A stretch of 37,516 nucleotides of DNA, from positions 59,021,169-59,058,684 of the forward strand of contig OX485806.1 in assembly GCA_950295325.1 (NCBI GenBank), in the 5' to 3' direction. Source of the DNA: Polytrichum commune (Eukaryota; Streptophyta; Polytrichopsida; Polytrichales; Polytrichaceae). This document shows positions 24,563-36,257 of the stretch, piece by piece (the stretch's first letter is position 1; each line of letters opens with the position of its first letter). A program made the translations under genes and the position numbers. The notes beneath the pieces were generated by a model. That model was given only the letters and a program-made list of their open reading frames with translations, searched no databases and was not told the origin of the DNA.

Positions 24563-24574
24563 TCATCCACAAAA
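24563..24574 (-). other. Possible reverse-transcriptase active-site fragment
   Basis: On the minus strand the frame reads VECPIFVDDILIVGMRAS before a stop. FVDD followed by a hydrophobic stretch resembles the YVDD box of Ty1/copia reverse transcriptases. The conserved part is short and nothing convincing flanks it, so this is only a hint of a copia fragment. Confidence 0.25.
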
Positions 24575-24839
24575 ATAGGACATTCTACTATGAATAACTT
24601 GTAATTCCTAAGCCGTCATCTTTAATAACAAAGTCTCTACTTGTTGTCCTTTGAACTAAAATTTTGTAATTTTCTCGAGCCATAATTATCTTAGATATTT
24701 GAAATTGATGGTTTTTAATGCCTACTTGATTAGTAAATGATATGATGGTGCTATGTACTGACAACATAGGTCTCATATGAGTTTTTTTCAATTTGATGTC
24801 CATCTAACAAATCTTAAAAATATTCTATGATGTGATTGT

Positions 24840-25106
24840 TTGTTGTTGTCCTCTTTTGTTTACATGGGTTTGATTTGTGAAGAAGGTTGTTGTGCCTCTG
24901 TGAGAGTTGCTCCTCTAAGTGATGGTCAAATTGTTGTTAACGACCATATGTTATTTTTGAAATTTGGTTTTAAACATGACTATGTTATCTTGGAAAAAGA
25001 AATCTTTGATGACTCTAAAGAGTTGTCCTATACAATTGCATTTCCAACTTCAACAAATGGTGAGGAAAAATGTGGGTGTTACGTCTTTCCAGTTATTGTG
25101 CACTAG
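24840..25106 (+). other. Unidentified open frame upstream of the transposase-like remnant
   Basis: An 88-residue frame contains the stretch NDHMLFLKFGFKHDYVILEK and ends in a Cys-containing tail. It precedes the DDE-like remnant on the same strand and may be its decayed N-terminal region. No family was recognised. Confidence 0.25.
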
Positions 25107-25461
25107 AAAATTTGTTGGCCTATCATGAGTTCACAAGTGTCATAAGTTCAATTTTTTCCTCAAAGGTTCATATTGTACCTAATATTCAAGCAATTTAACC
25201 TAAACTTATTCATTTGGATGACTAAGAAGTAGTGTCAGTCATAGGTGATATCCCATCCATGTACATAGTTTTCTAACACTTCTTGTTGTGCAATGTTTGT
25301 CTGGTTTGCAAATGTTTGGTCAGAAACCTTTTTTTACCCCAATATCCAAGGTAAATCTTAGAGCGGTTCATTGCATTTGTAAATTACAATTTAGAACAAA
25401 AACCAATAATGAGCTTAGCAAGCTCAATTCTTATAAATTCAAATATTCTTTTATTTGATAC

Positions 25462-26910
25462 TTGCTTGTTGAATACAATGACAATTATCTTTTTGAATTT
25501 TCCCCTGCCCCTATAGATATCAAAGCAAGACACGCTTGGAAGTTATATGGTATGGACAAACACTTCGACGGACATACCTGGTACCAGTCCAGTATACGCA
25601 ATATTCAAAATGAATTCAATCTCAAATTTTGTGTTGCTCATTGTGTGGGCCATCTACGTTTCCATAATTCCAACTATAAATACCTAACTTGAGAGGGACG
25701 TCATGGTTTTGTGAATGAGAAGCTCTGGGATAGTCACCCTAATGAACATTTTCTTGGACATGACCCTTCACTTGATTGTTATTTTGTTTGCGAAATTTTC
25801 AATTTTCCTCCTACTTTTCTTGCAATTTGTTTTGTTATGATGTATTGGGTGACAAACGATGTTTCCACGTCATGAGCTTGTATACATATTGGGGCTCACA
25901 GTCACCATGTGGCCCACGGTAATTGTAGAGAGTCATGTATGTTGCGGGATCAACTTCTACCGGAGGTTGTTGGGAGAACATCCAAAGCGTCGTTGTCATC
26001 AATTGCTATATCAACAAGCCTTGAGTTCCTAGGAAACCACCTCATTAGCAACGATGGAGAGAAACTGTTGTATATATCTGACAGTAAGATGCAAAAAATG
26101 ATATACTAGTTTGAGAATTTCACAAATTCTACACTATGCTAAAATGTTTGCAAATTAAGTGAATGGGTAAGAGTGGTGTTATTGATGGGGTATGAGAATT
26201 ATGGGGGACAAATCATTGGCCATTTGTGCAGGAGAACAAATTTCCAAACCAAAGAAAGAAAGGAGACAAAGTGTTTGTTTTCAAAATGTAGGAGGTTGGC
26301 CCTGACTTGAGGGTTGACTTAATGCACGTAGGTGGTGATTTACAAGATGTTTGGGTCATTTTTGACCACATAAAACATCTCAAATGTTACACAACTTTCA
26401 CATGCCATGTACATGACTCTAATTATTGTAAAACTATGACTATAGTTATTTGTGATATGATGTCAAAAATTCATGATGCTCAAGCCTACTTATGGCACGG
26501 ACTTAACGATGCCATTGCAAAGCATGGGGTGCACAACGTCAATTCCAAAGGATTCATGGCTAACAATGCACAAACGAATTGGAACATTGTTGTGAGATTT
26601 ATGATACTAGTGGCAAATCGATGTCAATGCAAGGAAAATAATGTGTTTGTCTATTGCATTAAACCAAATGCATGCAAAAGGCTACCAATTGATTAATAAA
26701 GCCGGAGCTTAGGGATGAATGCAAACGTATCTACATTTAGTACAAAGATGCTAAATTAACGGACAAAGCAAACGCCTATTATTTGGCAATCCATTCATGA
26801 TGGTTTTTTTGTGGAATAGCCTTCAACGATGATATTCCAGCTTTGGACACATGGCTAAGATGGTGGCATTGTTGCTATCATCATTGGAAAGGCTATATGC
26901 ACCTTGTTAG
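25462..26910 (+). pseudogene. DDE/MULE-like transposase remnant
   Basis: Consecutive plus-strand pieces read like one broken protein. 25462-25692 has WKLYGMDKHFDGHTWYQSS and CVAHCVGHLRFHN, a zinc-binding-like start. About 25700-26107 has the block HGNCRES and then RTSKASLSSIAIS. 26307-26696 has WVIFDHIKHLKCYTTFTCHV, MTIVICDMMSK, HGVHNVNSKGFMANNAQTNW and a Cys-containing block. About 26700-26900 has KPELRDECKRIY, AYYLAIHS and WLRWWHCCYHHWKGYM. The spacing of acidic residues (D in the first block, CDM, then a MANN where an Asp would be expected) and the final Trp-rich region suggest a DDE transposase, most like the Mutator type. Several stops interrupt it, so it is inactive. Assignment to MULE is inference. 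Confidence 0.45.
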
Positions 26911-26934
26911 TACTTATGTCCTCTTTGCATGTTG

Positions 26935-27255
26935 TTTTATTGGTGTTCGTGCTCGTGGAGTTGGTTATGTTGGTGTTCATGCTCATGATCTTGGTGCTGG
27001 ACATGTTGGTGGGGGGTGTCAGCAACGATAGTGTTCCCTAAGTGGTTTCAATCTTTATTTTAGGTGTTGGTTGGGGAAGTGTCGGCAACAACACCACTCC
27101 CTGCGGTCATGGTATGCTTGCATTTGCGCTGGTTGTGGGCGTGCTAACCCTCATGATGGTCATGGTTGTCCTTGCCCAAACACTTGTCGTAGGCGTGTTG
27201 ATCTTTGCGTTTGTCATGGTCGTGCTCACCCGTTGTTTTGTTAGTGTTCGTGGTC
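26935..27255 (-). repeat. Pyrimidine-rich block complementary to the 20.3-20.6 kb repeat
   Basis: Read on the minus strand, this stretch gives words such as cacgagcacgaacacc and atgagcatgaacacc, the same hexamer style as 20338-20597 but in opposite orientation. The plus strand is rich in gtgttcgtgctcgtgg-like runs. It begins right after the Trp-rich end of the transposase-like remnant. The open frame over 27042-27317, rich in Val, Gly and Leu, is a product of the repeat. Confidence 0.6.
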
Positions 27256-27341
27256 GTTTTTTTTGGTGTATAAAGTATATTCCCCTTGGATATTCCTATA
27301 TTTTGTATATTTATTAATATTGCATAATTGTACAACTATTT

Positions 27342-27876
27342 TTGAGCATGAACTTTCAAATGAAGAGAGGGCAGAGGTGTTGTTATGCACTCTATGCCTC
27401 TTGGACAAAACAATTGAGAAAACAAAGGGACAATATTTATGAAGTAATTTTTGATGATTTTGTATACACATTCAATCAATGTACAAGGTATAATGCATTT
27501 CTCATTGGCAGAGCGTTTGGCATTGGTCCCACAAATGAAAAATTTGATTTGCAAACCGCCAATAGAAGTGGACATCTGTTTTTTTATTTTTAAGGCTATG
27601 GAAAACATTTTAGGCTTAAGTGATGTTCTAGTTAACATCCCACAATATGCTAGTAAAGTAGTATATGGCTTGGCCAAACGACAATTCCATGTAGAACCAT
27701 ACGCGAATAATGATTCGCATCGTTTTGACAAAATCAATTATTTTCATCCGGCAACTATTACAAAGGCTTTGAGGACAAACTTGTATAAATATCTTTCATC
27801 ATCTACGGAGACGATCTTGAAGTTGATGTTCCTACATTACGTGGTGAGAACCAAACATCCAATGTTGCAAAGTTAA
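27342..27876 (+). other. Overlapping unidentified open frames
   Basis: Two plus frames overlap (27342-27593 and 27451-27876). The second, 141 residues, contains VLVNIPQYASKVVYGLAKRQ and HVEPYANNDSHRFDKINYF and looks like decayed protein sequence, not random translation. It follows the transposase-like remnant and could belong to the same or a neighbouring element. No family recognised. Confidence 0.3.
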
Positions 27877-29268
27877 TTTATCATGTCACTATACTTCAAG
27901 AATGTGACTGCGATGTTTATCAATGGCATATTCGTCAAGTACCATCTATGGAAAAAAAGATTTGTTTTGCAATGCAAGCTAGTTTTAGACGAAAATGCCT
28001 TTAAAAACTATCATTGTTAATTCTTGCCCTTATATACTTTGGAGTTTTCCATGTGTGAAGGAAGAACAAAATTTTGAGCAATGTTTTTACTTTTGCCCTT
28101 ACAATATTGCAAGGTGCGTCAAAGGTACTCAACACAGGTGGATCAAATTTTGTCTTGATGTTTTTTGATATCTAGCCAATTCAAAGTGGAACTAACCTTA
28201 TTGCTTGAAAAATTATGACGCTTGAAAAAACTAGCTTCCAATCGTTGCAAAGGCAACATATGGCAAACGACTCTTTGGCAATTATAAGGTCGTTGCTACA
28301 CAAATTCAAAACATTCCCAAACCAATTGATCTTGAGAAGTATTTTTTTTTACAAGAATGGCAAAACAATTCGTCACGACTTAAACTAAGGTATCCCCATT
28401 GTACAATTTGAATAGGTGGAGGTATTTTATTTTTGTTCTTAGCCCTAAAATTAGAGTGGTCATTGACTCGGTCTCTAAGCACGAGGATGAAGCCAATGAG
28501 TACAAGTTGAGCATATGTTGCAAATCTTTCCATGAGGACTGTTTGAAACATAATGAGCACAGGGGGAACCTCGGAGTGACGCCTGAAACTGATGATACCA
28601 TAGGTGAGAGGGCCCAAGTGATCCTAGTGTAGGTGAGGGCCCTGGACATTGAGAACACCTCCCACCCACGGGGACTAGGAATCTGGAGGGTAAGGCCATG
28701 AACATATGAACACTCCCCAATCAAAGGTGTGAGCTATGAGATATGGCATCTTGAGTGGGGTGTTGCCTGAGGACAATAGTGACCTGGGAATGGCGACCGG
28801 GACTACCGAGGTTAAAACATCCATAAATTTTTCAATACTTGCCTAAATGGGTGTTTGCCCTAAACCTCCACCCTTATGCGTCGTATGTGCGGGTGGAAGC
28901 CTATGGCTTACATGTACTTAAATAACTTCACTTCACCATGGGACTTGGCCCCAGTGCTCCAACATACAAATGTCAAATACACAACTTTTATTCAAAGAAC
29001 ACAAGGTCACAAATATTTAGAAATACTCTCTTTCCTTGTAGTCATTGCCAGACACAATCACCCAATAAATGCCAACATCCACTCTCAAGCCTCCAACCTA
29101 CAACAGTGAACTACTTAACTACCTAAGCTATGTCCTAATGGCATTAAGGCAACACCAATTATACATTTATCGTGCCCATGCTCATTACGTCAATTTGATT
29201 CAACACTCAAAAAACACATAGTTAAGGCCATGCCTAGAGTTCTAGCAACTACCATTGTCATATCTAAA
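27877..29268. other. Gene-free repeat-like DNA
   Basis: Only short, unsupported frames occur. The segment from about 28640 to 28830 is richer in G and contains phrases such as gggaatggcgaccgggact, unlike its AT-rich flanks. That suggests a repeat boundary. I see no gene or RNA. Confidence 0.35.
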
Positions 29269-30230
29269 TTAATTCCCCCTCGCTCCTCCTCTATCCTTGA
29301 ACACCTTCACCATCTGCTTCGAGCGAGGACACCTTCCCCTGTTCCAGCGTGCGTTACAGCTCTGTGATCCCCATCGTTGGAGGGCAGCAGTCCACAACTC
29401 TGAAGCCTGCAGCAACTCCAGGAGGTTCCCGTCCTTATTCGTCACAGGCTCCCTCCTCATTCCAACACTTGAGTTTCCCAATGCAGCACGGCTCCTCTCG
29501 GCTGCCCTGATTTCAATTGTGTAGCAACCCAAGTGGCGGTGAGTGTATGAAATGGGGTTCTTCCAAATCTGGTTAGCAGAGCTGGCAATCCTAGAACATC
29601 TGCATGCAGCTCCTTCCGTCAACAAAACTTGCACCACCGCCACTGTAGTGATGTTGTGAGCGTTGATAAACTCAGAGACTCCAAAGTGATCGATACCAGA
29701 TTCGCCAAAGTTCTGCACACCGGTTTTGAACCAGCTGGGCTCAACCTTGTCAGTGCTAGTGAGTTTGGTAAGCTCAGTTACAAACGCCGGTGATTCCCAG
29801 CATGGCCCATCGGCCAATCAGAAGCTCTTGTGTGCTCAGAGTTGCAAATTCGGATAGATCCTTGCACACGCTCAAAATGTCACAACCATAGTCACTTGGA
29901 TGCTCGCCTGTTGAAGGAGCATGGACGTCTTTCAGAGATGTGAAACCGCCTTCCCTCCTGGGCCTCTTGGACACGTAGTTCGCATTCCTTGCATCTTTGT
30001 AGGCAGTTACTGAGCGACCATAAGCTTTGTGTCATTGTGCAGCCCCTCCCGAATCCCTTCCTCAGCTCGGGATGGTCCTCCTCATCCTTAACTCCAATGC
30101 CGAAGTAGAGCTCTCGAGAGGAATCTCTACCATCGTTGTGAGCTCTTCAACCACACAGTTCCATTCAAAACAAAATTTAAAAATCAAAACATGAGAGCTC
30201 ATGTGCAAGATCAGCCACTTCCTTGCTTGA
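29269..30230 (-). pseudogene. Subtelomeric frameshifted ORF series, unknown protein
   Basis: On the minus strand a 182-residue frame (29817-29269) starts ADGPCWESPAFVTELTKL and includes GIDHFGVSEFINAHNI, YTIEIRAAERSRAALG and REPVTNKDGNLLELLQ. It overlaps a second frame (29974-29774; KRPRREGGFTSLKDVHAPS, DYGCDILSVCKDLSEF) that runs into it in another phase, so a single indel near 29790-29815 most likely split one protein. Further up, about 30170-30070, another frame reads VVEELTTMVEIPLESS. The mixed composition, lack of low complexity and consistent strand argue for real coding ancestry. I do not recognise the family. It is the coding-like sequence closest to the telomere, about 6 kb away. Confidence 0.45.
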
Positions 30231-33200
30231 TTCCCTCATGATTCCAACAACCCGACCTCAGTACCGCCTATGATCAGCACATCAACAGTCAATTTCCCAA
30301 GCTCGCCTCATCCCCTCCTTCCAGGGCTACCCCCCTCCTGCAATTACGCTCAACCCAAGCCTTGACCGAATTGGAGTTGTTGTTGTAGTGATCTAGCTTG
30401 TAGCCAGCCGTGGGTTCTTACTTTCCCCTCTCTGCATCCAAGTTGCAGTAATGAGCAGACAACAACTAAATCCCCCTTCCTCAGACCGACTGAGTGTCAA
30501 TTCGGTATCACACTGCCTTTCCACAATCAATCTTGTGCTCCCTGGTTTGGCAACTTTGTCAATTTGTAGCTCGTTACCGGTATCCTGAGTCATGGGTAAT
30601 TTCCGAGGTGCTAGCTAGCTCCATGCTAACAACGCAAAGAAAACCAACACCTCATCCACCCTCGTTTCCTTCAACTAAGTTGGGTTCACTTCTCCTAGTG
30701 ATCGTCTCTTCTATTTCTTTAACTGTGCCTATATTTTCCTACATGATCAAATGCACACACACAAAACTCAAATGCAAGTGTGAGCCCCAATCACCCCCAC
30801 CCTTCAATTGCGTCCTAGTCCGGGTGAGGGATCATGTGCCACATTCAACCATATCATTCAAGTGTGCAAGCATAATCAAAGAGGTGGGAGAAGTGGTGTG
30901 TATAACACCTTTTTTGTTTATTAAAAACTCACAAGTATTTAAGAACACTTGCGTTCCTTACAAGTGAATGCACACCAACAATGTCCCTAGCGGTCAAAAG
31001 CCTAATTACCTTCCCCCAATCCTTCTTGTGCTCACTATGCTCCCACCCCCTACCTCTATTTACTTAGATTATGCTCAGTCTTGCATCCCGCCCTGGGTGT
31101 GGCTCGTTGTCCGTAGCAGGTTGTGCTCCTAGTAGAGGCACGTTATCTCAGTCTAATCCTACGTCCACAAGATGTCACTTTGAGCACGGTCCTACAGTCA
31201 AAATGCCTATCCCAAAGGGGCACACCACTGCATGCCCCACATAATCCAGCAAGCAATTCCCCACTTGACACACTCTTCAATACTCACCCCCCAAGCATCA
31301 ATGTTGTCCCTCACATCTTAAAGTGTAGCCCCAGCAACTCCTTCGCCAGACTATGGTTGCAACAACTAATTGTTTTCCGTGAAAATCACATTCTTCGTTA
31401 ACTGCAATAGAGTTTTGTCTCTTCCTCAACCACTAGTCCGTCACAGGCCTCAAGACATCTGCTCCACCCAGGAGTTGGGTCCTCTTTAATCGATCTTCTC
31501 CCACTTTGGCTAGGGAGGGCTTGAACCCTTGGCACCGACCTTGCAACTCCAACTCCTTGCTCCTCGCCCCCTGCAGTTGCAGCCTGCACATTCCTTTGGG
31601 ACACACAACGTTGCCCACCCCCATTCTAGTCCTACAACAACTCACAGCATCGCGGGGAGCCCACCGTGTAACCTCCCACTGGTTCCACACCTAGTTGGAA
31701 CCCACGCGGGCTAGGCACCCACGTCCCTAATTACCCACACCTCTGTTCAGTTGATCGCTCAGTGGGGTCCTGGCAAGGGCTATTGCGACCGAGGGGAGGT
31801 GCAGCCAACGCAGGAAGACCGAAGTCTACGAGCCACCTTGATCAGGGATTATCGTCGTGTCTCACCACTTCGTCGTGCAGAATTCCTTGGAAGACGTCAC
31901 CCCTCAGTGCGGTAGTAGCCCCGTGAGCTTGAGATTTTCCCATGTCACAGTCTCTTGACCTTGGTCTGTCGACGTTACATTTGAACGTCAACATTACCTT
32001 TTTAGACTCCCTACTGTCTCAACATTTACGCTACTCAGGTTCTCACCAGTGGGCGTTAAGTACCCGGGTTTAGGAGCAAGCATGGGTGAGGAGCACCGAG
32101 AGATCCTCCAACTTCGGTGCAACCCTTCCATAACCCCCCTTGTTATCGTGAATTTCTAGACAGTGTGAACCAGATCATGATCGTTCAATCGAATCCCCTT
32201 ACCAAGTCGTCATAGACCCTTCCGCGCCCCTCGTGCAATTATCTTGTACTGACCCTCTAGCTTACTCTAAGGTTTAGGTGTGAATCTGGTTTATGGAATT
32301 CAACTCTTGTAACCTTGTACTACTGGTTGCCATGGGTTGTAGGTGTTGTGGCAACCATTGACAGTGGTCGACCCTCGTGAGTGCAACCCGTAATTATGAC
32401 GACTGCATCCCCCTCAGGACCGAACCATGTCGGCCGCCCTGGAGGATTTCCCTTAGCATAGCTATTCTCCAGGCAACTCCAAGGAGTACAATGTCTCTCA
32501 GTCTTTCCCAAGGTGCAACCAATCATCAACACATCCTGCCCTTCAGCGACTCCTACCTACATCATCTTGTGATTACTCATGCCTAATGAGTTCGAACCTT
32601 TTATTCATTCATTTTTTTTTGTTTTTTTTTTGTTTTTTGTTTACGTTTGATCGATGAGTGAAAGTTCTTGACCGAGGTTCAGGCGATTCTAAGTAAAGGT
32701 GTTGTGGCTGCCATCCAAACCTCACGGGTACTAATATTTTGTCACAACAAGCATTGGAGAAAACTGCCCACTTAATCTACCCTAAGACCATCATGCACAA
32801 GAGGGGGACAGATGTATTCTCTTATCTGTGCATGTCTCCAGTGTGGTCACTTCGCTTCTCCGAGGCGGTTGTTCTCTAGGCTTAGATCCCCACCTTTCCA
32901 CAGTTGCCTTCCTTCAACTATAGACATCATGCATGGTGCCAGAGTTCCAATGCTCCTGGTGTTGAGCTCCTCGCCATGCACTACAAGTCCTTCTCCCATT
33001 TTCCTTCCGACTTGATCGCCCACCACCTTCCTCGACTAGGGGACCTCGTCTGTTCCCAATGGTGGGATTTCTCCCTCCAACATGCGATTGCTTTACCCAT
33101 AGAGGTCGCTGGGGCTTTCTTTCTAGTAGCCCCCCTCTTCTTAACTCTCCCTTCACTAACCCTGCTTGGTCGCCAAGCCTACACCCCTTCCTAACAACTA

Positions 33201-33740
33201 ACACCACGATCTACGAGCAACACCCTCTCGTGGCCTGAGAGGACTCTCCGATTCACTACCCCGCCACACTTTTCTAGGTGAGGCAGCAATATGACAGCCT
33301 CCATTTCTTACTAAAACAGGATTTCCCCGCTCTCTCCCTTCTTCCTCCTCTACATGCATCAATCCCCAACGGAGCAGGGCTTCACCCTCTCTCCTCTCTC
33401 TCTTTTCCTCTACTCACCTACATGCATAATGAGCTCTCTACTTCCTACCTCCCGAGACCCCTCCAATCTCTTTTTTTTCTCGGGTTGCCCGACATATTTT
33501 GGGCCGCCCGAGAGAAAAAACGGGTTGAGACCTTTTCCCTTGGCCTTTTCCCTTTTAGGCTCCACTTTCCCACTCCTTCAATTGACTTTTTCTCCCCCTA
33601 GACTCACACTTAACCACTTATCTTTACTCCCCCTTAATCCTCTAAGGTTTATTGCCCTTCCTAATTCTTATTCATCCTTTAACTTAATCTAATCAAGACT
33701 TTTGACTCCTCGCGTTTCTTATATTTTTGGCAATTCAAGC
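30231..33740. other. C/T-rich subtelomeric repeat DNA without a convincing gene
   Basis: The plus strand is strongly skewed to C and T with higher GC than its flanks. Open frames such as 30494-30967, 31123-31401 and 33278-33692 give Pro/Ser/Leu/His-rich products without motifs. A T-rich tract at about 32608-32640 interrupts the block. It resembles the block at 2.0-3.8 kb in composition and, like it, ends in the dispersed repeat end, so it is probably repeat-derived. Confidence 0.4.
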
Positions 33741-33811
33741 AAGCACAAAATTAAGGTGTTAGCCATTTTTTTGTAATTAAAGAACCATGTGAGCACCATT
33801 TTGGGCTCACA
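33741..33811 (+). repeat. Dispersed repeat end, copy B
   Basis: It runs from aagcacaaaattaaggtgtt to ccattttgggctcaca and has the word order of copies A (4051) and C (34181). It follows a C/T-rich stretch with many cttaa and cctaa words. Confidence 0.5.
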
Positions 33812-34180
33812 GCAAGTCAAGGTCACCAATTTTTTTGGCAACGTTTTCGCACTACATCAACCAACCTCCTTCTCCTCCGTTCTCTACCCACGGTCCTTGT
33901 TCCACCGAACTCCTTTGTCCTTGTGACCGACTCCCCCCAGAGCTTCCTCGGACCCCTCGTGGTTCTCCGAGATTGTTGCTGGACTCCCCCTCCAGAGAAC
34001 CTTCCCGAAGAAGCCCTTGGCCCTTCAAAAATGACTTGGCTCCTAGAAAACTTGGCACCTCTTAATTCTTTTTTTTGGTTTTTTCCCTAAATGCTCCTAG
34101 TTCAACTCCTTAACTCTACTCCACTCTAACTTTGAAGCTTCTATCCTATTTGGTCTCCTAACTAACTCAAGGTGAAAGCA

Positions 34181-34243
34181 AATCCTAAGGTTTTTAATAT
34201 TTTTAAGGTTACGTTGAAATGTGGGCGCATAATTGGGCTCACA
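34181..34243 (+). repeat. Dispersed repeat end, copy C
   Basis: It runs from aatcctaaggtttttaat to gtgggcgcataattgggctc plus ACA. It lies only 440 bases after copy B in the same orientation, with a C/T-rich stretch in between, so the two may be successive insertions or a partial tandem duplication. Confidence 0.5.
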
Positions 34244-36257
34244 ATGGGGCATGTGAGGGGTCCATCGGCATCTATGCAAAAATGGATGTAAATAGTGGTT
34301 TTCTGATAGCATAAATGATCTTAAATTAAAGTTTTGGTGGTTTGAAGTTGTTGGGGGCTTCCAACAATTTTTTACATATGCCTATCAATTATACTTTCAA
34401 ACGTATACCATTTTCCTAGTCCAAAAGCCATCATGCATCTCCAAATCATCACCAATCCAACCATATGTTTCACAATCTAATGGACGTGTTGAGGTCCGAT
34501 GCATTTTCCATCTCCAATCCAACACCATGACCTACCATCTAAGTTAAACCTCTTTATCTTTGTCTCATCACTAAGAACGACGTGTTTTTAATCATCAATA
34601 GTCCTATTCTCATACCTTTGAGCAAACCTCAAGCATACAAAAACATGTGTACGACTCAAAAATGCTATTTTTGCTGCATTTGTGCACCCAATCTAGCCTC
34701 TCTCAAAGCACGCCTCACTGTGATGTCAAACAACAATTTGCATGTTTTAGATTAATATTTTTTTGCCATGCAAATGCAATTGCAAGTGGACTCTACAATA
34801 ACAACATTGACATAAGAAACTTTGGACGGCCTCCTGCATGTTACTGCTCGTGATTTTTGCTAAATTTGGGAAGCAATCAAAATAGGTTAAAGGGCACTAA
34901 CAAGAGTTGCGACAACATAGGTCATTCTCCAAAGTGCTCCTACATCAGGTTTTTGCAGATGATAATCAAATTCAAAAATCACACACAATACTATAATTGC
35001 AAGAATTTGTACTATGTTTACCGTATTATTTGTGGCATGCAATGTAATGAACACCATTACATTCATGCTACATTAATTAGTTTCAACGAGAGAAAAAGTT
35101 TTTTTTTCAACCCTCATGTAAACCATTGACATTAACTTGAAATTCAACCACCCCGTCTTAAGTGGGATATTAAAACGTAGCATGGTTAAAATGTTTTGCA
35201 TGTTGTCCAAAGATTATCAAAGGGAGTTCAAATATTGATGAAGAGTGGAACCCTCACCAATTTTGGATTGGATTTTTGCGGCATTTAGGTGTAAATAAGG
35301 TTGTAGTTGTCAATGCATTTAGATTTTATTTTTTAGCACAAATGTGTTGTGTTATCAAACACAATGGTAATTCAAAGTTGGATGATGGAGACGACAATAT
35401 AGAAAAATCCAATAAGGTGTTCTAGCAACCTAGCAAAAGGCATGGACATTCAAATGTGAAATTGACCCCAAACCTAAACCCTACAATTTTGTTGGGAGAG
35501 GAACCAAATATAACTCCCCATTTGAAAAAATAGTTTGGTCATCCGTCCAATTGTAGATGCCAATGCAAGTAGACAAAGAGGAGTTTTGAAGGCCTCAAGG
35601 TCATCCAATAAGAGCGGGATGCCAAACGTAAAGATTAGAACAAATGAAATCCATGATGTTGTCATAGTCTGGTATATGCGCAATGATTAATTGAGCATCA
35701 ATGGATTTTTTTGATGCGCCACAACATAAAACTTGCGACCCAATTGTGAAGGACTTGGAGGATTCTATTCAACTAAGAGTGGATTAACACCACAATTAGT
35801 GGGGTTAAAATTTTGCATCTCTTAATTATTATATGAACCACAAGGTGTTCAATGGTGTTTTCAGCCTCAAACATTTTTTTGATAAGATTTTCTTGGCCCC
35901 AAAATGTGTGATGTCATGACCTTCAAAAAATAAAAATTTGAGAAATATTTGCGTGGTAGGATCTTGTGATCAAAGGATTCTCCAAAACGGCTCCAAACCA
36001 ATTCTTTGAATATTTGGATAAATGGTTTAAAACATCAGATCCATGCCAAACACTATTCATTCCCAGTATAATAATTGTGGTGAGGTTTTAAAACATTAAA
36101 ATGGAAGGTATGGGAAGCTTAGCAATGTTGCAACCCTTGCTAGCTCCCCTTAACTATCTTGATCGTTTTTCAATTCTAGCAAGGGTCACAAACGCTAATC
36201 TTTCACATTCCACCCATGTGTGTGGTTAGTGTTGATGAGGTTGAAAATATTGGATTA
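34244..36257. other. AT-rich subtelomere without a gene
   Basis: Short open frames exist on both strands, such as 34857-35129 (plus) and 35474-35683 (minus), but none shows a motif. A lone cctaaaccctac near 35473-35484 is one and a half telomere-like units in the reverse orientation and is too short to matter. I see no tandem array before the telomere. Confidence 0.5.

Noticed and set aside
25875-25889. Another TTGGGGCTCACA-like word, apparently a fourth copy of the dispersed repeat end
   Set aside because: It lies inside the transposase-like reading frame (HIGAHSHH) and lacks the upstream words shared by the three real copies.
27042-27317. Val/Gly-rich hydrophobic plus-strand frame resembling a small membrane protein
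   Set aside because: It coincides with the pyrimidine-rich low-complexity block and repeats its hexamer words.
28306-28724. Cluster of overlapping open frames on both strands
   Set aside because: No motif, no splice partners, and similar-length frames in several phases at once, which points to chance openness.
35471-35484. Possible interstitial telomere repeat (aacctaaaccctac)
   Set aside because: Only about one and a half units; expected by chance or as a simple telo-box-like word, with no gene next to it.
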